Positions 30,461 to 64,000 of a DNA stretch of 64,000 nucleotides are shown one piece after another. Source of the stretch: Metaphire vulgaris (lineage: Eukaryota; Annelida; Clitellata; Crassiclitellata; Megascolecidae). The stretch is from the NCBI GenBank assembly GCA_018105865.1, contig CM030861.1, forward strand, positions 6,935,884 through 6,999,883. Direction: 5' to 3'. The notes under the pieces are model-generated. The model saw only the letters and a list, made by a program, of their open reading frames with translations. It did not search any database and had not been told where the DNA came from. The stretch's first letter is position 1; every line of letters begins with the position of its first letter. The position numbers and the translations under genes are program-made.

Positions 30461-33060
30461 GACCTACTTTAAATACATGATCAACGTACAACACAAACAA
30501 CTGAGTAAAAGAAGTGTGGTGAAATGTCAGTTGATTTTAATTTTATCAAATCACAAACTACAAATATTGCTGAATAGGACTAATTTAAGACCCATCTCAA
30601 CTGTATAATGCAATGCAACTAATTTAGGTTTTATGTGTAAATTATTCTTTAAAATTTTGTGATAGGATAGTCATGTATTTTATGTACAGTCATTAAGCAT
30701 AAAGAATGACTAGAAATCACAAATACCAAAAGATTTAATAACTTTCAGCAAATTATAGACAATTTAATCAGTAGACTTCATAAATTTTAATGTGTCTTGG
30801 CTATAAAAAACTGAGCAAACTACACAATACTGTTGTCACAACTCCAACCAGACAAGAAGGACAAAATGCTTTTGAAAATTCATAACTAACAATAGAAAAA
30901 TAGTACCCTACATATGATTTCAAATTTTTCTGAAATGATGTAAAATATATCATAATAACACAACAAGAAAACAACTTGTACTATTCAACTAATATAGTTT
31001 AACTACCTATTAATAATGAGAAATTAATAGAATGGTCCAGTTTTTTTAAAAATCATAACTCATTAAACTACTGTAACATTACAATCTAATCAGTTATTGG
31101 AGTCGACACCAAATCTGAATAGATTTTTCACAAATCAAACTATGATTCACAATAGCATTAATTTTCGGTCAAATCTACATGTATCTAGAGGACTTGCTTA
31201 TAAACAAATGTATCTACCGGTAGTCTAAAAACTTTTGTTGTGTCATAGACTCAATAACATTTCTTCCTATCACTAATTATATACATCCTTCAAATAAGGA
31301 AAGACAGAGAATAAGGGGACTGTGTGCATGGAAAAAGACCTCAAACCAGCAGGGTTAAAACTAAAGAATAGTAAACACAAGACAACAAGAAGAGAAAAAA
31401 AGACACTTGAAAATTGGCAATGAAGAGAGAACGGAGAGCCATTGTTTCATAGTCAATAAATGGAAGTAGTTGAAGACAACAACTTTACCTTGATCATTAA
31501 ATTTGGAATTACTGAAAACAGATGTCATATGGATAGAACTGCTTTTGTACAACATATGATAGGGCTACTCGAACAACAGTCCAAATTGCCAAGATGAATT
31601 GTGAATTTCAGCAAAATCTTCAATTAGTTTATTTCCACTACAGAATCTTTTGGCATTAACTGCTTAGAGTATTGCAGTAAATTATTAACTTTGCATGCTG
31701 AATATTTTTTATGAAATATGAGATATACATCCAATGAAAAACCAGTTCCAACCTACAAAACAACACCCAAATACTGCACTATTGTGCATATATTTAATGT
31801 TTTTCCCACAACCACTGAAAGTACAGAATAGCAATGACACACAGCAGACTAAGACTTGATTGAACACTGAGAAGCCCAAGATAAGCGTAGTCAACCCAGA
31901 TCTACACAAAGTCAGCACAGAACTCTGTGATGTAGCTAGTCCAACTTTGAACTGCCGCTGATTCATAAAAAGGTTAAAAATTTCAACACAGAAATATATT
32001 TCTGCCCAAAACCAGAGGTAGCAGAAACTTGCAAAGCCACAAAATGACGTCAAATTTCTACAATGCCACTTCAGAGCCAAGCCTCCTAAACTATCAATCA
32101 GTCTGATCACCAGTAACAAACATTTGAATGCTTACATGGCATTGTTAGAGCCTTCTTAAAAAGCAACGGAATTCAGACTTCTCCCACTGCAAAACAATCC
32201 ACCTCCAGTGGGAAGTCTTAACTGTTAAAACCCACAATTTTCATTTAAACAAGTTGACACTCTCTCATCTTAAGAAAACTGAACGTTGTAAGATTTTAAA
32301 AAAAATCTTTTAAAAATCTTTATCCGATATTCCTCAACCTAGATTTTACATAAGGCATCACAAAGACTTATTATTTATTAGCCTTAAGTGCAAACAAAAT
32401 GTAATAACTACAGTATAGTTTAAGTTTAAGAACAGAATAAAAAAAATTTCAAACAGAAAAAAGACACCATCATGAGAATAAAATTTAAAAAAACAATATA
32501 GAATGGCAGTACCGGTATACTGCAACAAATTCAATATATTGGTTTAACTACTATTATTGTAACCCTTGCATAATAAAACAATAACCGGTACTTATTTTAG
32601 TCATAACCGGAATTGCACACGGAACACAAATGATTCATAGTCTGAACAATTGATCCCAAAATTGTTCTTCTAAATTGGAAATGATTGATTTGTACTGGCA
32701 AATACAAAGCTGTCAAGTCATGTTTAAGAAAGACAGACAGAAAGCTGTGCATATCAGACAAAGATAAATTTTAGCATCCAAACTATGATAACACAACTCC
32801 AATGAATAAATAGTAGCAATGGATGTATCAACTAACTTTAGCCAGGCTGATTATCCTATGATTAATTTAACAGACATGTGGAATCAACCCCACAATATAA
32901 CATGTAACAAAATATTTAAACCAGTAAACTACAAATTCAAATTACTGTCTTATGTTTAAAAATTAGACATAGACTTAAAAAGAATCCAGATCAATTAAAT
33001 TACTGAGAATACAAACACTCAGGTCCATTGATGAGAAATTGTTCTAGTTGAACCACCAGT
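30461..33060. other. Intergenic AT-rich stretch, no gene seen
   Basis: No conserved coding block, splice-consistent exon or clear transposon end was recognised in either strand. Two copies of TACCGGTA lie at 31215 and 32510. Confidence 0.5.
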
Positions 33061-33061
33061 T

Positions 33062-33086
33062 ACCAAGATCTTTCACATTATTATTA

Positions 33087-33118
<32 letters not shown>

Positions 33119-33292
33119 ACGATTGTCAATGCAAGTTAAGTCATTCACAAAGTGAAGAATTGCAAGTGCAGAGCAATTAAGGAATGAACAACTTGCCCAA
33201 GGTGGCTACGCAGTGGCTAGGGTCAGATTTGAACCCGCTTCCCTCCGGTTGCATGTCAAAAATCCTACCACTACTCTGCCAGGCCCCTCAAT
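33062..33292 (-). repeat. tRNA-derived SINE with (ATT)n tail
   Basis: The reverse complement begins GGGGCCTGGCAGAGTAGTGG and has B-box GGGTTCAAATC. The body ends in an ATT run at 33078-33118. A functional tRNA is unlikely because the acceptor ends do not pair and a SINE body follows. Confidence 0.75.
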
Positions 33293-33825
33293 ATAAACCA
33301 AATAAATCAACTGACTTCCAGAATAGTAAACACAAAAAGAAAATATTACACACCCACATGTACAGCATTGAAAGCAAAATAATGAAACAAAGAAAACATG
33401 AGATTCACATGAAATCATGTCAAATTTCTTCACATTCCTATATAACTGTATTCAAAGCAACTGTACAGTTCATCATGGAATACAAGTTTTGAAAACTTCC
33501 AAAAATTTCTATAAAACATACAAGTTATAAGAAGGTTGCACCGTCAAAAATAATAATTAGAGGAAACATATTATAAACTGAGAATCGTATTCTGACATGC
33601 ATTTACTGATTGTACGTGGTATGTCATTCCACAAACTGTAGCTCCATCTATGGCCCAAATAACAGAAATGAGAAAAAATTCATAGTTAACATAACATTTG
33701 TTGTAAACTCATAAAAATGCCAAATATTTAACACAGAGCTATCAGAATACACTTCATGCCATATAAAATTGCTCAATTTCAATCATTGGTGTCAATTTCT
33801 TACAAAGCTAAAAACTATTTCTGGA

Positions 33826-33962
33826 TTACAACCTCGAATCACCACGGACAAGATCACGACTATGATTTTTTAATGAAGCGACCATCGACTGGTGCTGATG
33901 TACTACTACAATGGCACTAAAGAAGTTTACTACTTCTACTACTACTACTACTACTACTACTT
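33826..33962 (+). mobile_element. 5'-truncated LINE 3' tail (same family as 46800-48611)
   Basis: GGATTACAACCTCGAATCAC to GCACTAAAGAAGT matches 48484-48596 almost base for base and ends in a CTA trinucleotide run, as the longer copy does. A dead-on-arrival insertion. Confidence 0.9.
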
Positions 33963-34672
33963 AGTTTAAATATATATATATATAAATATATATAAATCTC
34001 ATTAGCATCATAAATTATTTAGAATGAGTGCTTTCCAATCAGAGTATGATGTGAAGCTCGCAGTATGACACCATATCAAAGACTGTCGACTCAAAATTTA
34101 AATTGAATGTCACAGGAATGAACTGAAAAATCAAGCCAACGCTTGAATCTAGCGAGCTAACAGCATCAACTAAATAAATACACCGATGTCAACAGAACTA
34201 TGAAATATATCAAGCCGTTAATCAACATTATAAAAATTAATAATTCGTATAAACAAAAATCACTACCTGCAAATTTAACTTCAACATTTAAAAAAATTCA
34301 AAAAAATCTCACAATGCTTAATAACAACTAAAATGTAATTCCTCCAAGGTGATTGTGATGATGGGAATAAAGATGATGACAACGATGATGATCATACAAA
34401 TAATAATGGATTTTTGCAAAATATATCTAATTTATTGTCTGTTTGCACCTCTTACAGGCTTGCACCAACTTTAGCAGAGATTAAAATCTGAAATATGTAG
34501 ACAAATTAGCAATATAAAAAATTATCTCTAGCAATTTAACAACTTTCCTGTCCAGTGAGTGTTGATATAAACTCTAGTCATTTCTATTTCCATACAAATC
34601 ATATTTATTTAGTATTGTCAAAATCATAATCCTTCACAAATTATGTACAATAAAATAAATATGTGTCCTTAA

Positions 34673-36082
34673 CATATTCAGCACCAGCCCAATTTTTCTG
34701 TTTTGTTTGTTTGTCATTGTGCTATAGCCCATAGAATATAGGATGTATGCAAATGTCCCAGACCCAGCAGAAAGCCATATTTGGGGCCCAGTAATCAATG
34801 TTCCCTCTAAGCTGTGCGGACATGCATGTAACAAGACCAACGCCGCTCAATGAATTTTAATGTCACAGCATGATGTGCATTTGATGGAAATCAAGCCGCA
34901 TAGTCTGGAAAGTGCAGACTGGACGTAGGCCGAGCGACATTAGGCGAGTGTCAAATGACAAGCAGCAGGCGGGAACTGCATGCAACACAGCACAGGAGCA
35001 TCCCATTTGGCACCACTCTAGGTCTGCTGGATATCAAGTCAACACATCTGGCTTGCCACGACGCTCCAGCAGTCGGGAAGCAACTGAGCTGTGCCTGCAT
35101 CCTTGAAAGTTGGCTGATTAAATAGCTGCAATGCTGCTCAAAGCAGCGAGTCTGCAGTGTGTTCTGCTAGTATCTGAGTCATGAGTATTTGTAGGGAGTA
35201 CTGAATAGGCCCTAACAGATAGGTCTCAGATTGTTCGTTTATTTGTGCAATTACTGCAAAGAACTGATGTTGAAAAGTAAAGCTAAAGATAATACAGGAA
35301 TAAATGTGCTGCTAAGAAAAAGCACAGCTGGAGTTTTAAACCAGAATGGTTGAGAGAGTTACTAGAGACTGAATTGCCAATTTTATCTAGAACAGTTAAC
35401 AAAACTGGGCGATATCTTCACTTATCATGAAAGTAGTGACGACGTTGTTTGCCAAATATGCCAAGAAGCTTGTATGGGCGGCGCATTCACCACTGGAAAA
35501 TGATGGAATTATTGGAAAGTCAGTTATTTGAAGCGTCATATCAATCAATCAGAAGATTTACCTGGATTCAGTCAACTAAACTATGATCCCAGAAATCTGG
35601 AAGGCTGTATCGGTCACCAAAATGTTGATTTTGTATGCAAAATTCCTCCCATCTAATGCTGTAATTTATAAGACCGTGTTTTTAGGAATTTTACAGTTGC
35701 CAACGTGCAACAGCACAGCAGCCATAAAAGAGCTCTGTGGTATGAACTACATCGACATTCAAAAGATGGTCATGCTTACCGGATACATAATACATTACCG
35801 TAGATGATATACAAGTATTTTAATATTGCAGACTTACAGCATTATAAGTGATACTAATATGCAGGCCCTTACACTTTTAATTAAGAGGGCACATTGAATA
35901 AACATAACTTTGAGTTTAAAATAACACTGATTTTGTTGTATTGGGTGATATACCGTATATGAAAAAATTCAGGTGCTCAGGCATGAAAATGTGCCGCTCA
36001 GGCACTATACTTTTCCTCGCACACTGGAAAAAAATTAAGAGGGAACATCACTGCCAGTAATACATCCTGGGTGCTGAATGTG
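34673..36082. mobile_element. piggyBac-type MITE interrupted by a hAT element
   Basis: Termini CATATTCAGCACC and GGTGCTGAATGTG are inverted and flanked by TTAA (34669-34672, 36083-36086). Without the insert at 34796-36053 the element is about 150 bp. Confidence 0.82.
34796..36053. mobile_element. hAT element, partial transposase relic, nested insertion
   Basis: Inverted ends with GTTCCCTCTTAA-type motifs (CAATGTTCCCTCTAAG left, AGGGAACATCACTG right) are flanked by the 8-bp duplication CCAGTAAT (34788-34795, 36054-36061). Inside, 35310-35585 on the plus strand gives WSFKPEWLRELLETELPILS, then VCQICQEAC and a following KRH, a BED/TTF-like zinc-finger start of a hAT transposase, with frame breaks. 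The catalytic part is absent. Confidence 0.8.
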
Positions 36083-36086
36083 TTAA

Positions 36087-37477
36087 TGAATGGCTTGAAA
36101 ATAATGCCAATTTGCAAGTCTAATCAGGTGGGCAATCAGATTGATTGATTGATCGCTGCAGAACATCGCAGCAGCACACAATTCAAAACACTTACTGAGC
36201 ATTACATTAATCAGCCACGTAAGTTAAACAGTTGCAAATGCAAAACTAGCTTATTGAGCTGGACCTATACCATTTCTAGCAACTTATATAAAACTAATTT
36301 GTAAAAATATTTTAAAGTTGACAAAACCAATTTAAGCATGACGTTAAAAAAATAAATAAAATACTAATCACAGTTCCCTGTCATTTAATCCCAAAGTCTT
36401 CATCCTGTCCATTTAATCCCAGTCACTTAATCCTGAAATTTATTCCTTAAACTTAAACTTAACCCTCACCCTAATCCCAACCCTAACACTATTTGTTTTT
36501 ATCCTATAACCATGTTTAACTATGTTTTGTAACACAAACATTTCTTTTTATATCATTGAGTGTCATTGGATTACCTGTACAGGTATTTGGGATTAATAGA
36601 CTTGGAATTATCTGCACTGGGATTAAAATACTTGGGATTAAATGGCTAGGATTAAGTGACTGGGATTAAGTTACTGGGATGAAAAGACCGGACACCACTA
36701 ATCACCCCCACAAAGTCAAATTTTGTGCAGTATTTTAAATATTCAATATAATTAATTAGCATTACTAGCATTACATTTTCTCCATATCAAAAAGAATCAG
36801 ACACACCTTACATTTTAAAAACCATACCTAAATAAGTCAATTTCAAAAATGCAGCTAAATATATGTTCGCAACTCCCTTATGGCTAGCCATATTCACCAT
36901 TTTAAAAATTACCATAAAATAAAGACAGCAACACAGCCTAGCCTCACTGTCCTTTGGATATATTGACCAATGTTGCCTGGCTGATCATTCACCTTTCCCA
37001 TTGCAACTTAAGAAAGGCTAAGCATCTAAAAATAAGCAGCTACTGTTGTACTACTTTCTACAGCGCTATATAAATCCACAAGATTTTACTTACTTACTAA
37101 CCCTGATATGCTCTGAAACAAAAAGCACATATTAAAATAATACTGCTTGTCAATGAAACAATCTACTTATTGCATCACCTGATTTCAATCAATTTTTTCC
37201 AATCAATTTTAAAGATGCTATGATGGAAAAACACTCACTGAACTGCTCAGTATTTATGCTTTCCTGTGGATGCTGGACATTGATAAAAATATGGAGGGAG
37301 AATATACAGGCATTTGAAACGTAATGTTACAGAAGATTTCCAAAAATCAGTTGACAAAACAAAAAATAAGTGGGGAAAAATCACTGCTCAAAGAAATTGT
37401 CAAAAGAAACACCCAATATGTTGACAAATTATGAGAGGTTTGAAATACTAATGTATGTATGTATGTATGTCATATAT

Positions 37478-37563
<86 letters not shown>

Positions 37564-38506
37564 TATATATATATATATACATGTATATCAAGGTTAAGGT
37601 TTCAACCAAATGAAAACAAAGATTTCAAAAATAAATTAAGTCAACAACTAGTTGACATATGCAAATTGACAGTTTCACAGATATTGATTGAAAAAAAATT
37701 GGACAAAATTTCCAGCAGTTGTTCATTTAAGTCATTAACACCAGTATCAAGCTATGAACAGATTTGATTTATAACAACATGACAAATAACAGTGGCAGCA
37801 GTCAGCACTACTAACTGTGGAGAGTTAAACAGTTTCTATTTTTATCAATTGGAGTTCTTCTCCCAAGGAATGAAACTATGTCTGTAAAGCATCAAAGCAC
37901 CCTTTCCAGATTGCAGACAGTTTTATCATTACTTATCATCTGGTTAAACTTAAGGCAGGCTTGAACTAATAGCATGCTGCAAGCAAAGCCAACCAGCATT
38001 TTCTATATAAAATAATACCATACAATAAACAGCTATTGGTACAAAATTATATTGTGTGTGGTGCAGCTGCTTGAGGTGCATAACATAACCCGACCATGGC
38101 AAAGTCTTTGAACTTCTATCCTGGTGCCAACATCAGAGCAGAATGACATTTGCCATTTCAAAAGCAAAGGCATATTAATTTCCCTGATGTTAAATTAAGG
38201 TTCAAAGTAATATTAGTGACTTTTGAACAAGTCATTCTATGCAAAATGCATAGTGCAACTATACAACTAAGCTATCCTTACAGTCAACCTGGTGTAAAAG
38301 ACAACATCCTATTCAAAGACACATTCATTCGGCTAATCTGAATGATGACAAAAGATGGCCCCGAACTTCATTACCGGTAACTTAAAATCTTTTCACTGCG
38401 GCCGACCGGCTGTGAAATCACAAATAATGAAGGCTGAGCATTGATTGAGTCGACTTCAACTTGAAGGCTTGACTAACTGATCCGACCAAAGAGCTTCCAG
38501 CCCGGT
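36087..38506. other. Intergenic, SLC5 gene 3' flank
   Basis: 36405-36670 holds alternating AATCCCA/TGGGATTAA blocks forming a loose inverted repeat. 36960-37095 is a reverse copy of the LINE tail family. 37445-37590 is a TATG, AT and AC microsatellite. No exon was recognised. Confidence 0.5.
37487..37592. repeat. (AT)n/(AC)n microsatellite
   Basis: About 65 bp of AT, then AC, then AT. ORFs through it are artefacts. Confidence 0.95.
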
Positions 38507-59708
<21,202 letters not shown>

Positions 59709-60205
59709 CTTAAAGTAAAAACATACGAATAAAAATATGATTGCTTTTACACATTGCCTTAAAGCATACATTCACCAAACAGCTTACAGCAACCAATCAT
59801 TTGCACAATCACAGAAATGTTATACACAGAGTAATGCAGATGTTATCAAGACCTTTCAAAAACTTTGGGCCAAGTCTAGATACTTAAATGACATGGTCAA
59901 TGCAATTATCTTCAGTTTCCAGTAAATACAAGTGATGACTAGGTAGAATCATGGCGGTTGCAATATTATTACGGTTGCAATCTTAATTATATTATTACGG
60001 TAAACCTGTTGATATTTTTATATGAAAATCATCTTTTATGGGAGAAACGGTGCTTGGTTGAATTTCTCAATCTCAGAGCCAAGAGTTATGGCAATTATTA
60101 GCAATTATTAGAGCACAAACTGTATCACCACAACTGGCAAATATTGACACGCTTTTATGGTATTCAGCAAAAGTATCCTGACCATAGACATATTACACAC
60201 TGCTG

Positions 60206-60281
<76 letters not shown>

Positions 60282-61115
60282 CTATCAATACTTGCACTCT
60301 GGTTCTTACTGTTTTCTGGTTTTGCAGTTGATTAAATTTGCAGTTGATTAAACTGCACTCTAAAACGTTATTGACGTATTAAAATTAACTGCTCAAGTAT
60401 TTAAAGTGCTCAAGGCCAAATCAGTAAAACCTCAATAAACACACTACAATACATGAAATACCAAGCATTAATTAGCAAAGGTGAAACACAATTTTACAAA
60501 AACAGGAACTCAAACTCTATTTCCACCCACGAACAGAATACCAGAATACTACTATCAGTATTTGCAACACAGTATATTTTAGTGTGAAGTGACATAAAGA
60601 ACATCCCATTTCTTTCCGACAATGCAATTATTTTAAGGAGTTAAAAATATTTCAAGAGTTAAGAACTCATCACTACATTAAAACTGCACACATGCCAATG
60701 CACCCAACAAATTACTGCAGACATTTTGTGGGCCAAAAACTTTAGTTTAAGTCAGCACAGTTCTAGTACAATCAGATCATATTTCAGTAATGGCCAAGCA
60801 ATTATAAATATCCTTAACCAAAATAAGCTCATGCATCATACTGTGTCCTCAAGCATCACTGTGGTGTCTCTGGATGAACCACCAGAAAAGTCTCAGCTGG
60901 ACTTTTCATTAGAAATTTGAAGAAACATTTATTTAACATTGGATATGAACTGTGTTAAGCGCTCTTGTTGTAGGCCTTAGCCTTTCATAGTGCACTATAT
61001 AAATTGTCAATAAATAAATAAAAGGCCCAGTATACCGGTAATTGTTCTGCTATATCACATGATTACATCATACACTCATGTTCTTCAGTGGCCTATTCAA
61101 TTGCTTCCAGACACT
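59709..61115. other. Intron or 5' flank of the SLC5 gene
   Basis: Contains the duplicated acceptor block (59740-59763), a 70-bp AT run (60210-60279) and a LINE-like end at 60720-61015 (RNIYLTLDMNCVK frame, then AGCGCT...TATATAAATTGTCAATAAAT). No exon for the missing N-terminus was found. Confidence 0.5.
60210..60279. repeat. (AT)n microsatellite
   Basis: About 35 uninterrupted AT units. Confidence 0.95.
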
Positions 61116-61123
61116 GTCTAGAC

Positions 61124-61711
61124 CAGGGGTCGGCAACCTTTGGCAGTAATGTGCCAAAGTTGGATTTCTAATTGTACAGTGTGCCAACAACCTATCCGTC
61201 TACCCTTCAGCATGCCAACAACCAATCAACCTTACCATATTTTATATATTATATTATTCAATATATAAGGTTACTAGAAAGATGCTCGCTTCGCTCGAGT
61301 GCAGGATAATACTAATATCTATCCACATCGCGCAATGTGAAGCAGGCTCGCTTCGCTTCGCTCGAGGCAACGAATATTCCAGAACGACCAATCAGAATGC
61401 TCACCCAGCCAACCAATCAGAATGCTTGAAGGTAACCAATGAGAACATCACACAGCCAACCAATCAGAACGCTTGAAGGTAACAGACATACAGAGGAAGG
61501 ATTTTAATATTATAGATAAGCCCTTTTATAAGGCTTATAAGTACTCATATGTGCAACAAATATTATAAAAGAGAAATTTGGTCTTGAATTAATTACATTA
61601 CTTCGGAAGTAAAAAGCAGGACATAATAAATTTTTGGTCTTTCGCGTGCCACTGAAAATCGCTACGTAGCGTGCCACGTCTGGCACGTGTGCCGTAGGTT
61701 GCCGACCCCTG
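61124..61711. mobile_element. hAT-type MITE with 8-bp TSD
   Basis: Termini CAGGGGTCGGCAACCT and AGGTTGCCGACCCCTG are perfect inverted repeats flanked by GTCTAGAC on both sides (61116-61123, 61712-61719). Interior has tandem CCAACCAATCAGAA units (61388-61475). 588 bp, no transposase. Confidence 0.95.
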
Positions 61712-62107
61712 GTCTAGACCATTAGTCAAAAATAAGAAATCTTTCTTAGTGAAAAATCTATCGAAACTAGAATTGCTTTTTATGGTAAGGCAAAGTGACA
61801 GTGCAGTTTTTATAGTTTATTTTTATTCTCTGAAATCAGCACTTTGCTTTCCTTTTAACCACACAAGGATGACATGACAGTGATGGGAGCTGTAAGCAAA
61901 ATGACACAAAAATCCAGAATCTAATCTGCTGCAATGAAGCAGCAACAGTGACACAGATAAAAACAATGCCTAGCAAAGTCAGTCTGAGACACAGTGTGGG
62001 GTCTTGTAAATGGTACTCAGAAGGTTATTGCAGTGGTCTAGACTACTGTAAACTGTCTGCATCAATAACATACTACCGGTACATGCAGTCATCAACATCT
62101 TCTAGAC

Positions 62108-62494
62108 CAGTGCCTCCCAACCTGTCCAGCGGCAAACAAACGTGCAGCAGAAATGGTAGAAGTTTGCCGTGGCAAGAAGTTGGAAAAAATAAAAATAATA
62201 GTGGTGCTCTATTAATTGTTAATTATAAGTTGAATTATATATATTCAATGAAGCTAAGCATGAAATAGTTAGGCCTATACATATTACAAAGAAAATATGT
62301 ACCGGTACTTATGAAGAACTTTACTGGTAGTCAATATTATACTGTATACTAGAGTATAATAATTATATAGCACTAGTAGGCCTATGCAAATGCATCATTT
62401 AAAAATGAAATGTGTGCATTTCGGCAGCAGTGTGCCATTGACTATGTTTCTTGAATAGTGTGTCTCGTGGCTGGAAAAAGTTTGGGAAGCACTG
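62108..62494. mobile_element. hAT-type MITE with 8-bp TSD
   Basis: Ends CAGTGCCTCCCAACCTG and TTTGGGAAGCACTG are inverted with mismatches, flanked by TTCTAGAC / TTCTAGCC (7 of 8 match). 387 bp. Confidence 0.85.
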
Positions 62495-62502
62495 TTCTAG
62501 CC

Positions 62503-64000
62503 TCTGAGCTAACCCAGAGCTAGATAATAAAGACTTCTTAGACTAATGGTCGAGAATCTAGAAGGGAACAATCAACATAACAGTGTGGCTGGTATGCATA
62601 TCGGATACTCCTTCCTTAACAGTTATTCTATTTTTAGCAATGGTATAGGTAACCACAATGGCACAGTCAGTATTTTTCCAACTCAAAATTGTGCACATCT
62701 GTGCCCACATGAATAGGTTCTTCTATGGATAAAGCAAATATTGATTTGTACTGTACAGTGTACATGAAAACAGCACAGCAGGTATCCTCAAGTACCTTAG
62801 GATCACTTACTAGTCTTTGGAGCTCACTATTATTTCTCCGTTACCTAGCAACTAGCAACAAAGAATACTAGCCAATAGGTATGTGGATATACATATAAAT
62901 ATACATTGACACGTACGGCATGTATGGAGCACACTCATATACACACCTAAAATTTATAAGAATACCAGTGTATGTAAGCAGATATGTAGGTATATTTCCA
63001 TAAGCACAGTATTTCATTCACTATGAATTTATTTAGGTCAAAGTATAGTTCAAGGATGACCTGACCTGATGTCACATGGTCTATTAATAAAACCCTGGAA
63101 CTTTTCAGCACACAATTAAAACAAAAATAGTTTGAATTTCCAATCAATTAAATGTTCTGTTGTCAAAACACATATCCATCATAATGCACTGTTGCTATAG
63201 TCAACTGTTTACTTAAGAGAAACTACCATATAGTTACCGGTAACCTTGGAAGTTGTTTATTCTCAATCAATTGTTTATTGTGAACAATTATTGATTGGGA
63301 ATAAACAACTGGACAATTGAACAAATGGACAGCACTCAAGACACAAGCATGACAACAAAGGTAAGCATTAAAAACATCACAGCTTTTTACATCACAGCAA
63401 TATAACTATAGTACACTGTACTACACACCTGACAATGTTACAAAGGCTAACTCTACTACATGTATTATTTAATTTTAAACAGAATCTGAAGGCCCACTTA
63501 ATTCACATTTTACTTAAGTAATTTGTTAAGTGTACATGACTTTGGCCTTCTGGCTTCCAGAGATGGGTAATTAATCAATTAGGAAGTAATTGATTAGCTA
63601 ATCGATTAGATGACCAGCTAATTCTAATTGTAATCAATTGGCAAATTTTATCAGCTAATCATAATTCTAATCAATTAGAATTTACTTGCTAATTCTAATT
63701 CTTTTTTAATTACATGACAATTAGCCATCCGAGGCAGCCTGAGAATAATGTTGAAACGCAAGCTCATAGTATAACGCTGAGATGATCATGGTAGCATTAG
63801 CAAGGAAAAACTTACAGCTGATAGATTAAGTGTTTTGTGTGATTGCTGTTGACAACTGGAAATGCCATCCATTTCCAACCATTTGCAGCTGCATGCAATT
63901 ACTGCTGATATTAAATTAGTATTTTAAAACTGTTCTGCGTGGTGTGTCAACTGTATCGCGAACATCGACAATCTAATTGTAATTCTAATTGATTAGACAG
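62503..64000. other. Right end, no gene seen
   Basis: 63252-63308 is a small hairpin (GTTGTTTATTCTCAATCAAT and its complement). 63560-63715 and 63970-64000 carry ATTGATTA / TAATCAAT units after CAGAGATGGGTAATTAATCA, possibly a transposon whose far end is outside the window. No exon was recognised. Confidence 0.5.

Noticed and set aside
31709..32119. 136-codon minus-strand open frame
   Set aside because: No recognisable motif, AT-rich codon use like the surroundings, no splice or promoter support.
33215..33292. Possible tRNA gene on the minus strand
   Set aside because: A- and B-box-like blocks are present, but the ends do not pair as an acceptor stem and a SINE body with an ATT tail follows.
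62600..62700. Possible missing first exon of the SLC5 gene (minus strand frame with a DCAIVV-like stretch)
   Set aside because: No splice donor in the right phase and no further match to the first membrane helix.

Overview
The window is eukaryotic, most likely from a marine invertebrate animal. It is AT-rich, has spliced metazoan genes with GT-AG and a few GC-AG introns, and carries tRNA-derived SINEs, several LINE clades, many hAT, piggyBac and TA-flanked non-autonomous transposons, and long AT, ATT and CA microsatellites. The species cannot be fixed from the sequence alone.

Two real protein-coding genes are visible, and they converge. On the + strand, 19 exons between 3907 and 25806 encode a G protein-coupled receptor kinase of the GRK2/3 (beta-adrenergic receptor kinase) type: N-terminal helix, RGS-homology domain, AGC kinase domain with C-tail, PH domain and short C-terminus, about 710 residues. 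Exon 1 has one surplus base that breaks the frame after codon 6. Exon 17 (start of the PH domain) has a second apparent disruption.

On the - strand, 14 exons between 59708 and 38507 encode a solute:sodium symporter of the SLC5 family, closest in remembered motifs to the sodium/myo-inositol cotransporters (SMIT, SLC5A3/SLC5A11). The first coding exon or exons (start codon and most of the first membrane helix) were not found. They may lie beyond the right edge.

Layout: 1-3.9 kb is upstream sequence with a decayed transposon-associated ORF on the - strand (1.4-3.0 kb) interrupted by a SINE. 3.9-25.8 kb is GRK2, whose introns hold LINE relics (6.3-6.8, 11.5-12.7, 15.9-16.3, 19.8-20.0, 20.8-21.3, 22.4-22.7 kb), SINEs and TA-flanked elements. 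25.8-38.5 kb is intergenic, with hAT and pogo-like MITEs, a LINE tail, and a hAT element nested inside a piggyBac-type MITE (34.7-36.1 kb). 38.5-59.7 kb is the SLC5 gene, one intron of which carries a LINE inserted into an older LINE (45.9-49.1 kb). 59.7-64 kb holds two clean hAT MITEs with 8-bp target duplications and no recognisable exon.

The two genes have no evident functional link beyond adjacency: one encodes a receptor-desensitising kinase and the other a plasma-membrane solute transporter. The strongest unexplained signals are an excess of the palindrome TACCGGTA, a near-perfect inverted repeat of more than 50 bp around a CA/TG microsatellite at 58.5 kb, and a pair of inverted intronic repeats bracketing GRK2 exons 6-9. 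I found no convincing new biological system; most of the interest lies in nested mobile elements and irregular splice or reading-frame features.
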